Shown: positions 7,854 through 16,721 of the stretch, one piece after another
Layout of the letters: every line of letters begins with the position of its first letter
How positions within the stretch are numbered: position 1 is the stretch's first letter
NCBI GenBank assembly: GCA_019240125.1
Contig: JAFAYW010000024.1
Span: forward strand, 1-48,260
DNA: 48,260 bases
Source: Alphaproteobacteria bacterium
GTDB lineage: Bacteria; Pseudomonadota; Alphaproteobacteria; ATCC43930; CGMCC-115725
Direction: 5' to 3'
The notes under the pieces: model-generated
The model's database searches: none
What the model was told of the DNA's origin: nothing
What the model saw: the letters and a program-made list of their open reading frames with translations, nothing else
Program-made: the position numbers and the translations under genes

Positions 7854-8728
7854 AACTCGATCGGGAAGCCGGTCGAGATCACACAATGTTCGAGGATGCC
7901 GCGGCCGCGATTTGGCAGGCGCCGCTCGCGCGCAAAGCGCTCCAACGCTCCGGTGATCGCCTCCGGATGATTGTCGCCGCTGGTCGGCAGGTACTGGATC
8001 AGGTTGTCGCGAAACCCATGGCGCGTGACATAAAAGGTTTCGCGATCGCGGCCGCGAGCCGCCGCTTCGAGGCCCTGCGCCATCGGACGCACGCCGCGAT
8101 TGGTCGCGAAGTCGGCCCAGTTCACCGCAAGGCAACCGCCGGGGGCAAGGGCATCCATGCAGCGCGCCCAAAACGCTTCGTCGCAATCCGCTGGCCCCAG
8201 TGCGTTGTACAAATCGACATGCACCACATCGAAATGCTGCGTATTCCCCGCCAGGTAGCGCTGCGCCGAATCAATGACGACCGGCTGGCCTAGATAGAAC
8301 CAGCGCTTCGCGATGCCCATCACCCCTGCATCGGCGTCGACCAGGGTCGGCGCGCATTCCGGGATATAGGCGCGCATGAAACGCCACATCGCGGCACCGC
8401 CGACCCCAAGGAGCAACGCAGTCACCGGCCGTTCACACAAGGCAAAGGCGAGCGACATCAGCCGCTCATAATGAAAGACCAGATGAGCCGGATACATCAG
8501 ATCCATGCTCGACTGTTCGGTCACCTGGGGCGCGGTCAGATTGGCGGTGCCAAATGACGGCCCGAACGAGCCGAGGGTTCGGTAATGCCGCGGGCCGCGA
8601 TCGAAATCGACGACAAAGACCGGCGCGCCAAAGGCAGCCGTCGTCCGCAGGATGCGCAGCCGCGACCCGCCGCCGAAATACTCGGTGACCAGGCGCCGCA
8701 GATGCTGATCGTCGGCTCGGTTCGGCAT
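7850..8728 (-). CDS. Spermidine synthase-like (SpeE-fold) protein
   Basis: 292 residues with a Rossmann-like SAM/dcSAM-binding core. A glycine-rich loop LLLGVGGAAMWRF is followed by an acidic residue ending strand 2 (LVDADAGVMGIAK) and then HFDVVHVDLYN. The N-terminal region (YFGGGSRLRILRTTAAFG...) lacks the usual spermidine-synthase N-terminal beta domain, so the substrate may not be putrescine; many such proteins are unassigned aminopropyl- or methyltransferase homologues. It is encoded with the DUF2161 gene upstream (TGATG overlap), which suggests translational coupling. The 3' end overlaps the comEC stop by 4 bases. Confidence 0.75.
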   Translation of the reverse strand: MPNRADDQHLRRLVTEYFGGGSRLRILRTTAAFGAPVFVVDFDRGPRHYRTLGSFGPSFGTANLTAPQVTEQSSMDLMYPAHLVFHYERLMSLAFALCERPVTALLLGVGGAAMWRFMRAYIPECAPTLVDADAGVMGIAKRWFYLGQPVVIDSAQRYLAGNTQHFDVVHVDLYNALGPADCDEAFWARCMDALAPGGCLAVNWADFATNRGVRPMAQGLEAAARGRDRETFYVTRHGFRDNLIQYLPTSGDNHPEAITGALERFARERRLPNRGRGILEHCVISTGFPIEF

Positions 8729-9456
8729 CAGGCGGCAGCCTGCGGCGGTGCCGGCACGGCCAGCGCCGCAATGATATCGGCAAATTGCGTCACCGCCGCC
8801 CCGCCGCTTTCTGTTAGGCCGTAGATGCCGCGCGACCGCCGCTCGAACCAGCCATAGACATTGCGCCGCAGGATCGGCGCGGCATTCGCCACGCCGCTGG
8901 CGGCGCGCAGATCACGCAGCCGCATGTCGCCGCCCTGCGCCAGCGCCTGGGCGCAGCGCAATGCATCCTGGCGATAGGCGGTGACGATCGGCGCGCGATT
9001 GCCGCCGCCGTGATTGGGGTCGCCGACGCGCCGCTCGAACTCGCCGAGCAGACGCACCAGCCGCGTGCGCGCCACGCGCGGCTGATACGGCACCGGCTCC
9101 TCGACAACCGACACGGTCTGACGCCCGACCAAGAGCAGGCCGAGACCGAGCCGCCGGCACAGGCGGCGGACGCCGGGCGCATCGGGCGCCAGACCGCGTG
9201 TCCGCCGCGACGGACGCGGCACGGCGAGGTAGACACGCTCGCTGAGACGCAGCCGCTCGATACCTTGCAACAGCAGGGCGAGTGTAAAGCGCAGTTTCAG
9301 CTCGACGATGACCGGCGGCTCCTCGCCGCGGCAGGCAACGACGTCGCAGCCGCGCACCTCGCCCTTCACCTCATACCCGCGCGCTTCAAGAAAGCGTTTT
9401 ACCGGCGGATAAAGCGCTTTCTCATCGATCGTTGCGGGGGCCGCGGCGAGGCTCAT
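8728..9456 (-). CDS. DUF2161 family protein with PD-(D/E)XK-like nuclease motif
   Basis: 242 residues, matching my knowledge of DUF2161 'putative PD-(D/E)XK phosphodiesterase' proteins of alphaproteobacteria. The motif GCDVVACRGEEPPVIVELKL gives the Asp and the E-x-K typical of the fold. The C-terminal third (LRDLRAASGVANAAPILRRNVYGWF...GIYGLTESG) reads like a winged-helix domain, so it may contact DNA. Its TGA overlaps the ATG of the SpeE-like gene by one base. No experimental role is known to me. Confidence 0.75.
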   Translation of the reverse strand: MSLAAAPATIDEKALYPPVKRFLEARGYEVKGEVRGCDVVACRGEEPPVIVELKLRFTLALLLQGIERLRLSERVYLAVPRPSRRTRGLAPDAPGVRRLCRRLGLGLLLVGRQTVSVVEEPVPYQPRVARTRLVRLLGEFERRVGDPNHGGGNRAPIVTAYRQDALRCAQALAQGGDMRLRDLRAASGVANAAPILRRNVYGWFERRSRGIYGLTESGGAAVTQFADIIAALAVPAPPQAAA

Positions 9457-9580
9457 TTCGGCATAATCAGGAATTGCAATCGGCCTTTACCGCAAGCCCC
9501 TTTTGCGGCGCGAGTCGCATCGCGGCATTGCCTGTGGCCGCGGTCGCGCATTCCGCCATTTAGACGCCGTGCGATTCGGT

Positions 9581-10153
9581 TCAGCTGCGTTGCGGGCTGA
9601 TCGTCCACACCCCGGCCAATACGGCCAGGGCCGCCCCGCTCGGCACGATCGCCAGCCACGGATTGACCAGCATGATCGCCCCCGCGCCCGACCAGGTGAT
9701 CGACGACAGCGCCTCGGCGAAGGTGGCGATGCGCGAGGAGACATGACGACGGCGGAACAGGCTGCGCTTCACCTGCGCGCGGAACCAGAACTGGATCAGC
9801 GTCGCTGAGCTGGCCGAGACCGCGATCCCGAGCGTTGCCACCCCACCGGCGCGCGGGTCGAGCACCGCCAGCACCAGGATCGCCGGACCGAATACCAGCG
9901 CCATGACGCCGGCGACCGCTTCGGTCTTCGCCTGCCACACCCGCCGCGGGGTGACCGGGGCCGAGGCGATCAGGTCGGGCGCGTCTTCGCCGGAGACGGC
10001 GAGCCACGCCAACCCTCCAGCCAGCTGCCCCGCCGCCATGATCAGCACCGGAACAAGCAGCGCGGTATGATTGCCCTCGCCATAAAAGCTGCGCCACAGC
10101 AGGAAAAACGGCGGGAGCAGGTAGAGCAGCTGCATCAGGCTTTGCGAGATCAG
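9581..10153 (-). pseudogene. ABC exporter permease, C-terminal portion separated by an in-frame amber stop
   Basis: This segment continues in the same frame as the permease at 10154-11110, after a TAG at 10154-10156. Reading on gives LISQSLMQLLYLLPP, and related permeases have a tryptophan codon at the stop position (RRDP-W-LxSQ), so one G-to-A change (TGG to TAG) accounts for it. Four or more hydrophobic helices follow. An internal ATG at 10135 would give a 184-residue protein, but it has no evident ribosome-binding site of its own. The part encodes the distal transmembrane half of the exporter. Confidence 0.75.
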
Positions 10154-11110
10154 CTACGGATCGCGGCGCAATAATGCCCATTCCTTGTTGCGCAATGCCT
10201 GCGCCGGCGACTGGGCGCGAAAGCCGGCGCGCCGCCGTTCCGATCGCGGCGGCGCACTCGATAGGGCGGCGGTGGCCAGCACCAGATTGGCGAAGCGCGG
10301 CGCGCAGATTGCGATCGAGACCGCCAGCAACACCAGTCCGACCGTCAGCGCGAGCACCAGATCGAGCGGGTTCCCCATCGCCGCGTTGGCCGGGAGCCAG
10401 ATGGCGCTGTCGGCGCGCGGCGCATAGGCGAGGACCGTATCAGATTGCAGCAGCTCGATGCGCGACAGCGAGCCCACCGACACGATCGCCATGAACTGCA
10501 CGCCGATCACAAAGCTGGCGCCGACGATCGCCGCAATTATCTGGGCGACCAATCGCGTCCGCTTGGGACCGATCGCGGCGAAGAGCAGCACGGTCACCAT
10601 CACCGACAGCGCCACCGCCGTCGTCGCCATCGCGACGACGACGCCGTACGCCGCCAGCCAATGCGGTCCGCCGCGCCACGCCAATACGTCGATCACCGGG
10701 CCGCCCAGGGCCAGCGACATGCCCGCGACCGAGATCGCCATCGCGACCACCCGCACCGCGAACAGCCGGTTCGCCATCGCCGGCGATGACAGGATCAGAT
10801 CGAGATCGCCGCGCGCGTAGAACGCCCGGGTCACCGCCTCCAGCGCCTGCGATAGCATCAACGAGGCGTAGAGCGCCAGCGTGCCCCCCACGACCACCAG
10901 CACCCGCAATGTCGGCGGCCCCATAAAATCGCCGGTGCGCGGCAATGTGACCAGCGCGAGGCCGTGCAGGGACAGGAAGAACAGGATAAAGCCGATGATC
11001 GCCGCGATGGTGCGGCCGTCGCGGCCGCCGCTCAGCAGCCAGGCCCAGTCGCGCCACGCAAGGCGCAATTCATGCTGCGCGAACCACGCCACCGACCCCG
11101 ACTTGATCAT
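10154..11110 (-). CDS. ABC-2-type exporter permease, N-terminal portion (truncated by amber codon)
   Basis: 318 residues with roughly six membrane helices: an N-terminal FAQHELRLAWRDW segment typical of exporter permeases, hydrophobic blocks near 35-55, 70-90, 120-145, 150-180, 190-215 and 250-270, then a cytoplasmic loop ending NKEWALLRRDP before TAG. The frame stays open beyond the stop to 9581, so the intact gene would encode about 508 residues plus the stop-codon residue. The ATG overlaps the TGA of the ATPase gene (ATGA), which supports one operon. Whether a half-permease is functional, or the amber is read through, is unknown; a base-call error is also possible. Confidence 0.8.
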   Translation of the reverse strand: MIKSGSVAWFAQHELRLAWRDWAWLLSGGRDGRTIAAIIGFILFFLSLHGLALVTLPRTGDFMGPPTLRVLVVVGGTLALYASLMLSQALEAVTRAFYARGDLDLILSSPAMANRLFAVRVVAMAISVAGMSLALGGPVIDVLAWRGGPHWLAAYGVVVAMATTAVALSVMVTVLLFAAIGPKRTRLVAQIIAAIVGASFVIGVQFMAIVSVGSLSRIELLQSDTVLAYAPRADSAIWLPANAAMGNPLDLVLALTVGLVLLAVSIAICAPRFANLVLATAALSSAPPRSERRRAGFRAQSPAQALRNKEWALLRRDP

Positions 11111-11877
11111 GCCGCCACGATGTGGAGCTCGCCGTCGGTTTCGACCAGCGCGAGAAACGTGTCTTCGAGCGTCGCGCTGCCCGCGCCGGCGCGTTCCCGC
11201 AATTCGTCGAGCGTGCCCTCGGCGATCAGGCGCCCCTCGGCCATGACCCCGACGCGGTCGGCCATACGCTCGGCAACCTCGAGAATATGCGTCGTCATCA
11301 GCACCGTGCAGCCGGCGGCGACGCGGTCGCGCAGCATGTTCTTTGCAAGCCGCGCCGAGGCGGCATCAAGCCCGGTAAACGGCTCGTCGAGGATGATCAG
11401 GCGCGGGTCGTGGATCAGCGCTCCAGCCAGCGCCACCTTCTGCCGCATGCCCTTCGATAAGGCTTCGCAGCGCGTGCCGATCTGCGGCTCCAGCCCGAGC
11501 GTCACCAGCAGGTCGCGTGCCTTCGCTTCGGCACTGCAGCGCTCGATGCCCCACAGGCCGGCGATAAATAACAGGTATTCGAGCGGCGTCAGGCGGTCGT
11601 AGATCATCGGCTCGTCGGACAGCCACGCCATCAGCCGCTTGGCGCCGACCGGGTCGCGCAACACATCGACGCCGAACACCGCGACCGCGCCGCGATCCGG
11701 CTTGAGCAATCCGGTCGCCATGCGCAGCGTCGTCGTCTTGCCGGCCCCGTTCGGACCGAGCAAAACATAGAACTCGCCGGGCCAGACCCGCAGGTTCAGC
11801 CCGTCAACCGCCGGCCGGTCAAACGCCTTGGCGAGATCGCGGATTTCAAGCGCGAGGGGTTCGGATATCGGTGTCAT
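11107..11877 (-). CDS. ABC transporter ATP-binding protein of an exporter
   Basis: 256-residue CcmA/NatA-type ATPase that should drive the permease encoded directly downstream. Walker A is GPNGAGKTTT and Walker B is LIILDEPFTGLD. The signature is LSKGMRQKVALAGAL, the LSKGMRQ form found in drug/lipid/Na+-type exporters. The H-loop is TTHILE. I prefer ATG 11877 (MTPISEPLALEI); an upstream in-frame ATG at 11895 is possible and neither has a strong ribosome-binding site. The stop overlaps the permease start. Substrate unknown. Confidence 0.9.
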   Translation of the reverse strand: MTPISEPLALEIRDLAKAFDRPAVDGLNLRVWPGEFYVLLGPNGAGKTTTLRMATGLLKPDRGAVAVFGVDVLRDPVGAKRLMAWLSDEPMIYDRLTPLEYLLFIAGLWGIERCSAEAKARDLLVTLGLEPQIGTRCEALSKGMRQKVALAGALIHDPRLIILDEPFTGLDAASARLAKNMLRDRVAAGCTVLMTTHILEVAERMADRVGVMAEGRLIAEGTLDELRERAGAGSATLEDTFLALVETDGELHIVAA

Positions 11878-11960
11878 AAATCCATGCCGCGACATGCCAC
11901 ACGCTGCCGCGGCGCGATCCTACACCCGATCCGTTACCACCTCCCTAACAGCGTGGACTC

Positions 11961-12815
11961 CTAGTAGCTCGGTTTCGTCGAGAGCGGCGTTAGCTGCAGT
12001 TCGTGCGACCAGCACGAACGGTCCTGGGTATGCAGGTAGTAGAATGCCTCGGCGATCTTGGTGGGGTTGATGACGCTGTCCGGGTTTTTTTGTACTCGCG
12101 GCATGGCGCGGGTGCCCGGCGAGTCGATCGTGCCATCGATGACGATATTGGCGACATGCACGCCGAATTCGGAATATTCCTCGGTCAATACCTGCGCCAA
12201 GGTACGCATCATGACGCGCGGGTAATACAGCGACTGCCCCGTATAGCGCTTACGGCCGCGCAATGAGCTCGAATTGTTCGAGAAGAAGAACGAGCCCTGG
12301 CCGCGCTCGCGCATGCCCGGCAGCACCTCCTTGGCGACGAGAAACGGCCCGCGGCAGGCGATGTGCTGCGTCGTGTCGAACATCTCGACCGTAATGTGTT
12401 CAAGCAGTTCCTTCTCCGGCGGCAAGTCGCGGCCTTCGAGATAGCCGGCGTTGTAGACCACGACCTCGGGCTCGCCGGCCTCGCGCCGGATCGTCGCAAA
12501 GGCATTGGCAACCGATTCCTGAACCGACAGGTCGAGTTCGACGGTCAGGCAGTCGCCGCCCTGCTGCTTGATCGCCTGTTCCAATGCCGAGGCGTTGCTT
12601 GCCTTGCGCGTGGTGACGACGGTGTAGAAGCCCTCCTGCGCGAATTTCTGCGCGATTGCGCCGCCAACGCCCCAGCGCACGCCGATCGGCAGGTTGCTGT
12701 CGTCGACCGGCTTGCCATGGATCAGCGCCGTCATGCGTCCGTCCGATTGCCACTTGGATGTGGCACCAATCACGACGCAGACCTGCTTTCCCTTGGTATT
12801 GCTCTTGCCGCTCAT
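11961..12815 (-). CDS. Atypical short-chain dehydrogenase/reductase-fold protein
   Basis: 284 residues starting at ATG 12815 with GGAGGAG 7-8 bases upstream. The fold is SDR: strand 1 QVCVVIGATS, the NAG motif (N122), and an acidic LDLS segment. Two features are unusual. First, about 28 residues (21-48, KWQSDGRM...PIGVRW) sit between GATS and GVGGAIAQ, splitting the usual TGxxxGxG nucleotide loop. Second, the place where SDRs have Y-x3-K reads LYYPR (196-200), with no lysine; a serine-rich SNNSSS precedes it. It may bind NAD(P) in an altered way or not be a classical dehydrogenase. It stands alone between the ABC exporter and the cyclodeaminase-family gene. Confidence 0.8.
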   Translation of the reverse strand: MSGKSNTKGKQVCVVIGATSKWQSDGRMTALIHGKPVDDSNLPIGVRWGVGGAIAQKFAQEGFYTVVTTRKASNASALEQAIKQQGGDCLTVELDLSVQESVANAFATIRREAGEPEVVVYNAGYLEGRDLPPEKELLEHITVEMFDTTQHIACRGPFLVAKEVLPGMRERGQGSFFFSNNSSSLRGRKRYTGQSLYYPRVMMRTLAQVLTEEYSEFGVHVANIVIDGTIDSPGTRAMPRVQKNPDSVINPTKIAEAFYYLHTQDRSCWSHELQLTPLSTKPSY

Positions 12816-12863
12816 CGACCGTCTCCTCCGGCTTCGTTATCACTCGGCCCAGTATGCCACAAC

Positions 12864-13817
12864 CTAGCCGCGATGCTCGTCCAACCGCCGCAGGACAAGC
12901 TGTGCCGCGGCGAGGTCTTCGAGCGCGTGGCCGACCGATTTGAACAGCGTGACCTCGTCGCTATTGCGGCGCCCGGGGACGTCACCGCGGCATAAGCCAA
13001 AAAGATCACCGGCGATCCGGGCGCGATCGAGGACGCCCTGGCGCAGCGGCACCACGATATCGCCCGCCTCGCGCGACGCGGCCTCGGTATCGATGTAGAC
13101 CGTGGCGCGCGCGATGGCGGCATCGTTGGCCTCGCGCATCTCCGGCGTATAGCCGCCGACCAGATCGACATGCGTGCCCGGCCGCAGCCAGGCGCCGTCG
13201 ATCAGCGGCTCCCTGGCGAGCGTGGCGCAGCTGACGATGTCGGCCATCGCAACCGCTCCGGCCAGATCCCCGACCGGTTCGGCCGCCAGGCCCGCGAGCC
13301 TCAACCTGTCGGCAAGCGCCGCGGCTTTCGCCGTGTCGCGCCCCCAGATCAACGTGCTGCGGATCGGCCGGATCGCGGCATGCGTGGCACACAGATGCGG
13401 CGCCAAAGCGCCGGTGCCGACAATCAGATGTACCGTGCTGTCGGCGCGGGCGAGGTAATCCGCCGCCAGGGCCGACGCCGCCGCGGTGCGCCGCACTGTC
13501 AGCGCGGTGCCGTCGAGCACCGCCGATGGCGCGCCGGTCATCGGGTCGAGCAGCAGGTAGGTCCCGAACACCGCTGGCAGCGCACGCTGCCCGTTATCGG
13601 GGAACACCGTGACGATCTTGACCCCGAGCGCCGCGCCCGGCTGCCATGCCGGCATCAAAAGCAGGGTATTGCCGGCGCCTCCCGCCACGGTCGAGGCGAT
13701 CGCATGATGGTGCCGCGGCGGCGCCTCGCATCCCGCGCGAAACATTGATCGCAGCGCCTCGACCAGCGCGGGATAATCGAGTGTTCGGTGGACCTCCTCG
13801 GCGCTGACAAGACGCAT
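12864..13817 (-). CDS. Ornithine cyclodeaminase / mu-crystallin family protein
   Basis: 317-residue NAD(P)-binding enzyme. Members deaminate and cyclise ornithine to proline, or reduce cyclic imino acids such as delta1-pyrroline-2-carboxylate, or act as alanine or lysine cyclodeaminases. The substrate-side lysine lies in LGVKIVTVFPDN, and the family core DGTALTVRRTAAASALAADYLAR is intact. The Rossmann segment LIVGTGALAPHL follows, and the DLVGGYTPEMREAND segment carries the aspartate used in catalysis. Start ATG 13817 (MRLVSAEEVHRTLDYPALVEAL) matches the family; the longer frame to 13976 overlaps the next gene. It lies 14 bases after the lapA-like stop, so it is probably cotranscribed with ihfB-lapA. 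Exact substrate not decidable here. Confidence 0.88.
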   Translation of the reverse strand: MRLVSAEEVHRTLDYPALVEALRSMFRAGCEAPPRHHHAIASTVAGGAGNTLLLMPAWQPGAALGVKIVTVFPDNGQRALPAVFGTYLLLDPMTGAPSAVLDGTALTVRRTAAASALAADYLARADSTVHLIVGTGALAPHLCATHAAIRPIRSTLIWGRDTAKAAALADRLRLAGLAAEPVGDLAGAVAMADIVSCATLAREPLIDGAWLRPGTHVDLVGGYTPEMREANDAAIARATVYIDTEAASREAGDIVVPLRQGVLDRARIAGDLFGLCRGDVPGRRNSDEVTLFKSVGHALEDLAAAQLVLRRLDEHRG

Positions 13818-13831
13818 CGCCGGGTTCCGCC

Positions 13832-14158
13832 TCAGCCGCGCGTGACCGCCGGGAGCGTGGTGACCGGCGTATTTCGCGCCATCTGAGCTTGCGTCAGGCT
13901 CAGCTCGCGTTCGAGCGCCGCGATGCGGCGGGCACGCTGCCGCATCTCGCGGCGCCGCCTGCCCCCAGCGCTCCACGCGGCAACGGCGCCGAACAGAAAG
14001 CCCAGCACCACCGCCCCCAGAACGGCGAGGTAGAGCGGCGCATCGAGGGCGAACGGCACCGGCCAGAAGCCGAGCGACACAACATCGCGATTGGCGACGG
14101 CAAAACAGGCCAGCGCCACCGCGACGACAATCACGCAGAACCAGAAGATCAGCTTCAC
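13832..14158 (-). CDS. LapA-domain (DUF1049) membrane protein
   Basis: 108 residues: a first helix at about 4-22 (IFWFCVIVVAVALACFAVA), the NRDVVSLGFWPVPF loop and a second helix at about 42-64, then a basic, coiled-coil-prone tail (RRRREMRQRARRIAALERELSL). This matches the lipopolysaccharide assembly protein A domain; E. coli LapA with LapB regulates LpxC and LPS synthesis. In alphaproteobacteria a short LapA-like protein often follows ihfB, as here. Function by analogy only. Confidence 0.82.
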   Translation of the reverse strand: MKLIFWFCVIVVAVALACFAVANRDVVSLGFWPVPFALDAPLYLAVLGAVVLGFLFGAVAAWSAGGRRRREMRQRARRIAALERELSLTQAQMARNTPVTTLPAVTRG

Positions 14159-14205
14159 ATCAAACCGCCGCGCCCGTGCTGCGCGTTTCCCGACGATGCC
14201 GTGGC

Positions 14206-14493
14206 TCAGCAGCCGAGCTGATTGAGCCGGTCACGCAGTTGCTTCCCCGTCTTGAAAAACGGGATGTGCTTTTCCGATACCTGCACACTGTCGCCGGTGC
14301 GCGGATTGCGGCCGACACGCGCATCTCGCCGCTTCACCGAGAACGCGCCGAACCCGCGCAGTTCGACCCGGTCGCCCCGCGATAAGGCGCCCGCGATCTC
14401 GTCGAAAATGGCGGTAACGATCGCCTCGACGTCGCGCTGGTAGAGGTGCGGGTTGGCTTCCGCAAGCCGCTGAACTAGCTCAGACTTGGTCAT
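14206..14493 (-). CDS. ihfB: Integration host factor subunit beta
   Basis: 95-residue DNA-bending protein of the HU/IHF family. It forms a heterodimer with IHF-alpha and bends DNA sharply at specific sites in replication, recombination and transcription. The N-terminus [12 protein letters not shown], core [14 protein letters not shown] and the beta-arm tip proline motif [10 protein letters not shown] are typical of IhfB. I took ATG 14493 rather than the extension to 14544 because family proteins start MTKSEL. Followed by the lapA-like gene. Confidence 0.96.
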   Translation of the reverse strand: MTKSELVQRLAEANPHLYQRDVEAIVTAIFDEIAGALSRGDRVELRGFGAFSVKRRDARVGRNPRTGDSVQVSEKHIPFFKTGKQLRDRLNQLGC

Positions 14494-14570
14494 TGGGGCC
14501 CCGCTGGGATCGGCATTGCATACCGTGCCAAAACATTCCCGCAAGCGTCAAGCAAGTGGGGTGTATCGTC

Positions 14571-16688
14571 CTAGGCTGACGCACCGGCATCACCCCACAA
14601 CCCCACGGTCTTGAAATCCTCGACGGCGCCGCGCGTGGTTTCCGCCAGGCTGGACAGGTCGAGCATTGTGGCGGAGATCTGCTCGGCCGCAGCCGCATTC
14701 GCCTGGCCGATCCGAGTGAGCTTGGCGACGTTGCGGTTGATATCGGCAACGGTCGCCTGCTGCTCGTTCATCGCGCTGGCGATATTGCTGCTGAGATTGC
14801 CGGTCTCGCGCACACCGCCGGCCAGGGTGCGCATGTTTTCGCTGACCTGGCGGACCATATCAACGCCCTTCTCCGCCTGCTCAGTCGATTGCTTGACCTG
14901 GTCGGCGATCTCGCGCGCCAGCGAGCCGGCGCTTTCCGCGAGCTTGCGCACCTCCTCGGCGACGACGGAGAAGCCGCGGCCATGGGCGCCGGCCCGTGCC
15001 GCCTCGATCGCCGCGTTGAGCGACAGCATGTTGGTCTGCGCCGCGATCTGGGCGATGGCATCGGCGATCTTGCGTATCTGCGTGCTGTTCTGCGAGATCG
15101 CCAGGACGACGTCGACCATCTCGTCCATCTGCTCGATGCCGGACGCGACGAGTTCCGAGGCGCGCCGCGCCTGCCCGCTCGCCTGCTCGGTGCTTTTCGC
15201 GACCTCGGTGATGGCCTCGGCACTCTGCTCCAGGGCCGATGCCGACTGCTCGAGAGCGCCAAGCTGGGTCTTGGAGCCTGTGGACACCTGCCGGACAGCC
15301 GCGGTGGCCTGCGAGGCCGCAATCGCGACTTGCCGGATATTCGCCGTCACCCGCTCGCTCAGGCTGTTCATCGCGACAGCCTGATCGCGGAACACCTGCA
15401 GCGCCCGCGCCATGTCGCCGATTTCGTCGCGATCCTTGGTCGCCGGCACGGCAATGGAGCGGTCGCCGGCAGCCAGATGCGCCATCGCACGGGTCACTCC
15501 GGAAAGCCGGCGCGTGATGCGGCGTCCGACATAGCCGAAAATGATTGCGATACTGGCTAACGCACTTAATGCCGCGATCCCCACCAGGAGAAATTGCGCC
15601 TGCACTAGCTGCGCGCGAGAGCGTTGCGCCGCGGTCGCCATACGGGCGCGCTCATCGCCGACGAGATCGCGCAAGTTGCTGGCGAGGTCGCGGCCGGTCT
15701 TGCGGGTCGGGCCGATCAAGGCGTTCTCCGCCGCAATCGCAGCCAGTTCGTTCTGCCGCAAGGCGAACAGGCTTTTATCGCCGCGGCCGATCGCGATGAG
15801 CTTGCCGGCGGCCTTGGTGATCGGCGAGTCGGTATCGCCAAAGGCGCTGCGGAAACGTTCCATCGTGTTCGCCGCGTCGGTAAACCGCGCCTGGTCGCGA
15901 GTCAGCGACTGCGGATCGGTCGCCCCAGCGACATTCGCCAGCGTCGCCGAAGCGGTCGACGCGGCGACGCGAAACTGCAGCATGTGCTGCAGGCGCTCGA
16001 CCGCGTTTGACCATTCACTGCGCTTCGCGGCGAGAGCGGCGCCGTTATCATCGATCGGATCGCCCTGGATGCTGATCGCAAGGTCGAGCGCGTCGCCAAA
16101 AAAACGCGGGTTGACCAGATTGTCGAGCGCCGCGATGTCGGTCGCGACCTCGCCCGATAACGCCGCGCGCGGCTCGCGCGCCTCGATCCGCCGTCGCGTG
16201 ATCGCGCTCAGCTGCTCAAAGCTGTCGAGCAGCTTGCGGAATGTCGCGTCGAGCTGGTCGCCGCGATCCCCCAGGCCGGTATCGCGGATCTCCTTCACAT
16301 CATCCGAGATCGTCGCCTGAGCCCGCGCGATGAGCGTCTCTGCGGCTTCGAGCTGCGCTCGGTCCGCGGCGCCCTCAAAGCTCGCCGTCGCATTGGCAAG
16401 CTGCGACGCCTGCTCACGCAGCCGAACCGTGGCGCCGTATTGGCGCACGCCGGCCGCCAAGGTCATGTCGAACAGATCACTGGTTCGCACGAACAGCGCG
16501 ACGGCGATCGCGCAGGCGATAATCGTCGCCAAGGATAAGGCTCCAAACGCGCCATAAAGCCGGAGCTGTATCGATGACAGCCAACCGGTGCGTGAACCGA
16601 TCGGCGACGCCAGCGCAAGCGGCGGCGACGCGACCTGTCCATGGTGGTTGGAACGCAATGCGTGATCGGCTTGGTCTTGCAAGGCCAT
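14571..16688 (-). CDS. Methyl-accepting chemotaxis protein
   Basis: 705-residue transmembrane chemoreceptor. TM1 is at about 44-67, a roughly 295-residue, mainly helical periplasmic sensor follows, and TM2 is at about 362-384. A HAMP domain (RRITRRLSGVTRAMAHLAAG, to about 437) leads to the cytoplasmic signalling hairpin, whose conserved tip includes NMLSLNAAIEAARAG (about 549-563), where CheA and CheW bind. The C-terminus (VGLWGDAGASA) has no NWETF-type CheR tether. No che genes are nearby, so it works with a chemosensory array encoded elsewhere. The ligand is unknown. Start ATG 16688 has an AGGA 9 bases upstream. Confidence 0.94.
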   Translation of the reverse strand: MALQDQADHALRSNHHGQVASPPLALASPIGSRTGWLSSIQLRLYGAFGALSLATIIACAIAVALFVRTSDLFDMTLAAGVRQYGATVRLREQASQLANATASFEGAADRAQLEAAETLIARAQATISDDVKEIRDTGLGDRGDQLDATFRKLLDSFEQLSAITRRRIEAREPRAALSGEVATDIAALDNLVNPRFFGDALDLAISIQGDPIDDNGAALAAKRSEWSNAVERLQHMLQFRVAASTASATLANVAGATDPQSLTRDQARFTDAANTMERFRSAFGDTDSPITKAAGKLIAIGRGDKSLFALRQNELAAIAAENALIGPTRKTGRDLASNLRDLVGDERARMATAAQRSRAQLVQAQFLLVGIAALSALASIAIIFGYVGRRITRRLSGVTRAMAHLAAGDRSIAVPATKDRDEIGDMARALQVFRDQAVAMNSLSERVTANIRQVAIAASQATAAVRQVSTGSKTQLGALEQSASALEQSAEAITEVAKSTEQASGQARRASELVASGIEQMDEMVDVVLAISQNSTQIRKIADAIAQIAAQTNMLSLNAAIEAARAGAHGRGFSVVAEEVRKLAESAGSLAREIADQVKQSTEQAEKGVDMVRQVSENMRTLAGGVRETGNLSSNIASAMNEQQATVADINRNVAKLTRIGQANAAAAEQISATMLDLSSLAETTRGAVEDFKTVGLWGDAGASA

Positions 16689-16721
16689 GGCGGCGATCCT
16701 AAGGCGATCAGGGCGCCCCCG

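Noticed and set aside
9453..10181. 242-codon minus-strand frame overlapping the permease C-terminal part
   Set aside because: Different frame from the permease; the in-frame continuation after the amber codon carries the conserved loop, this one does not.
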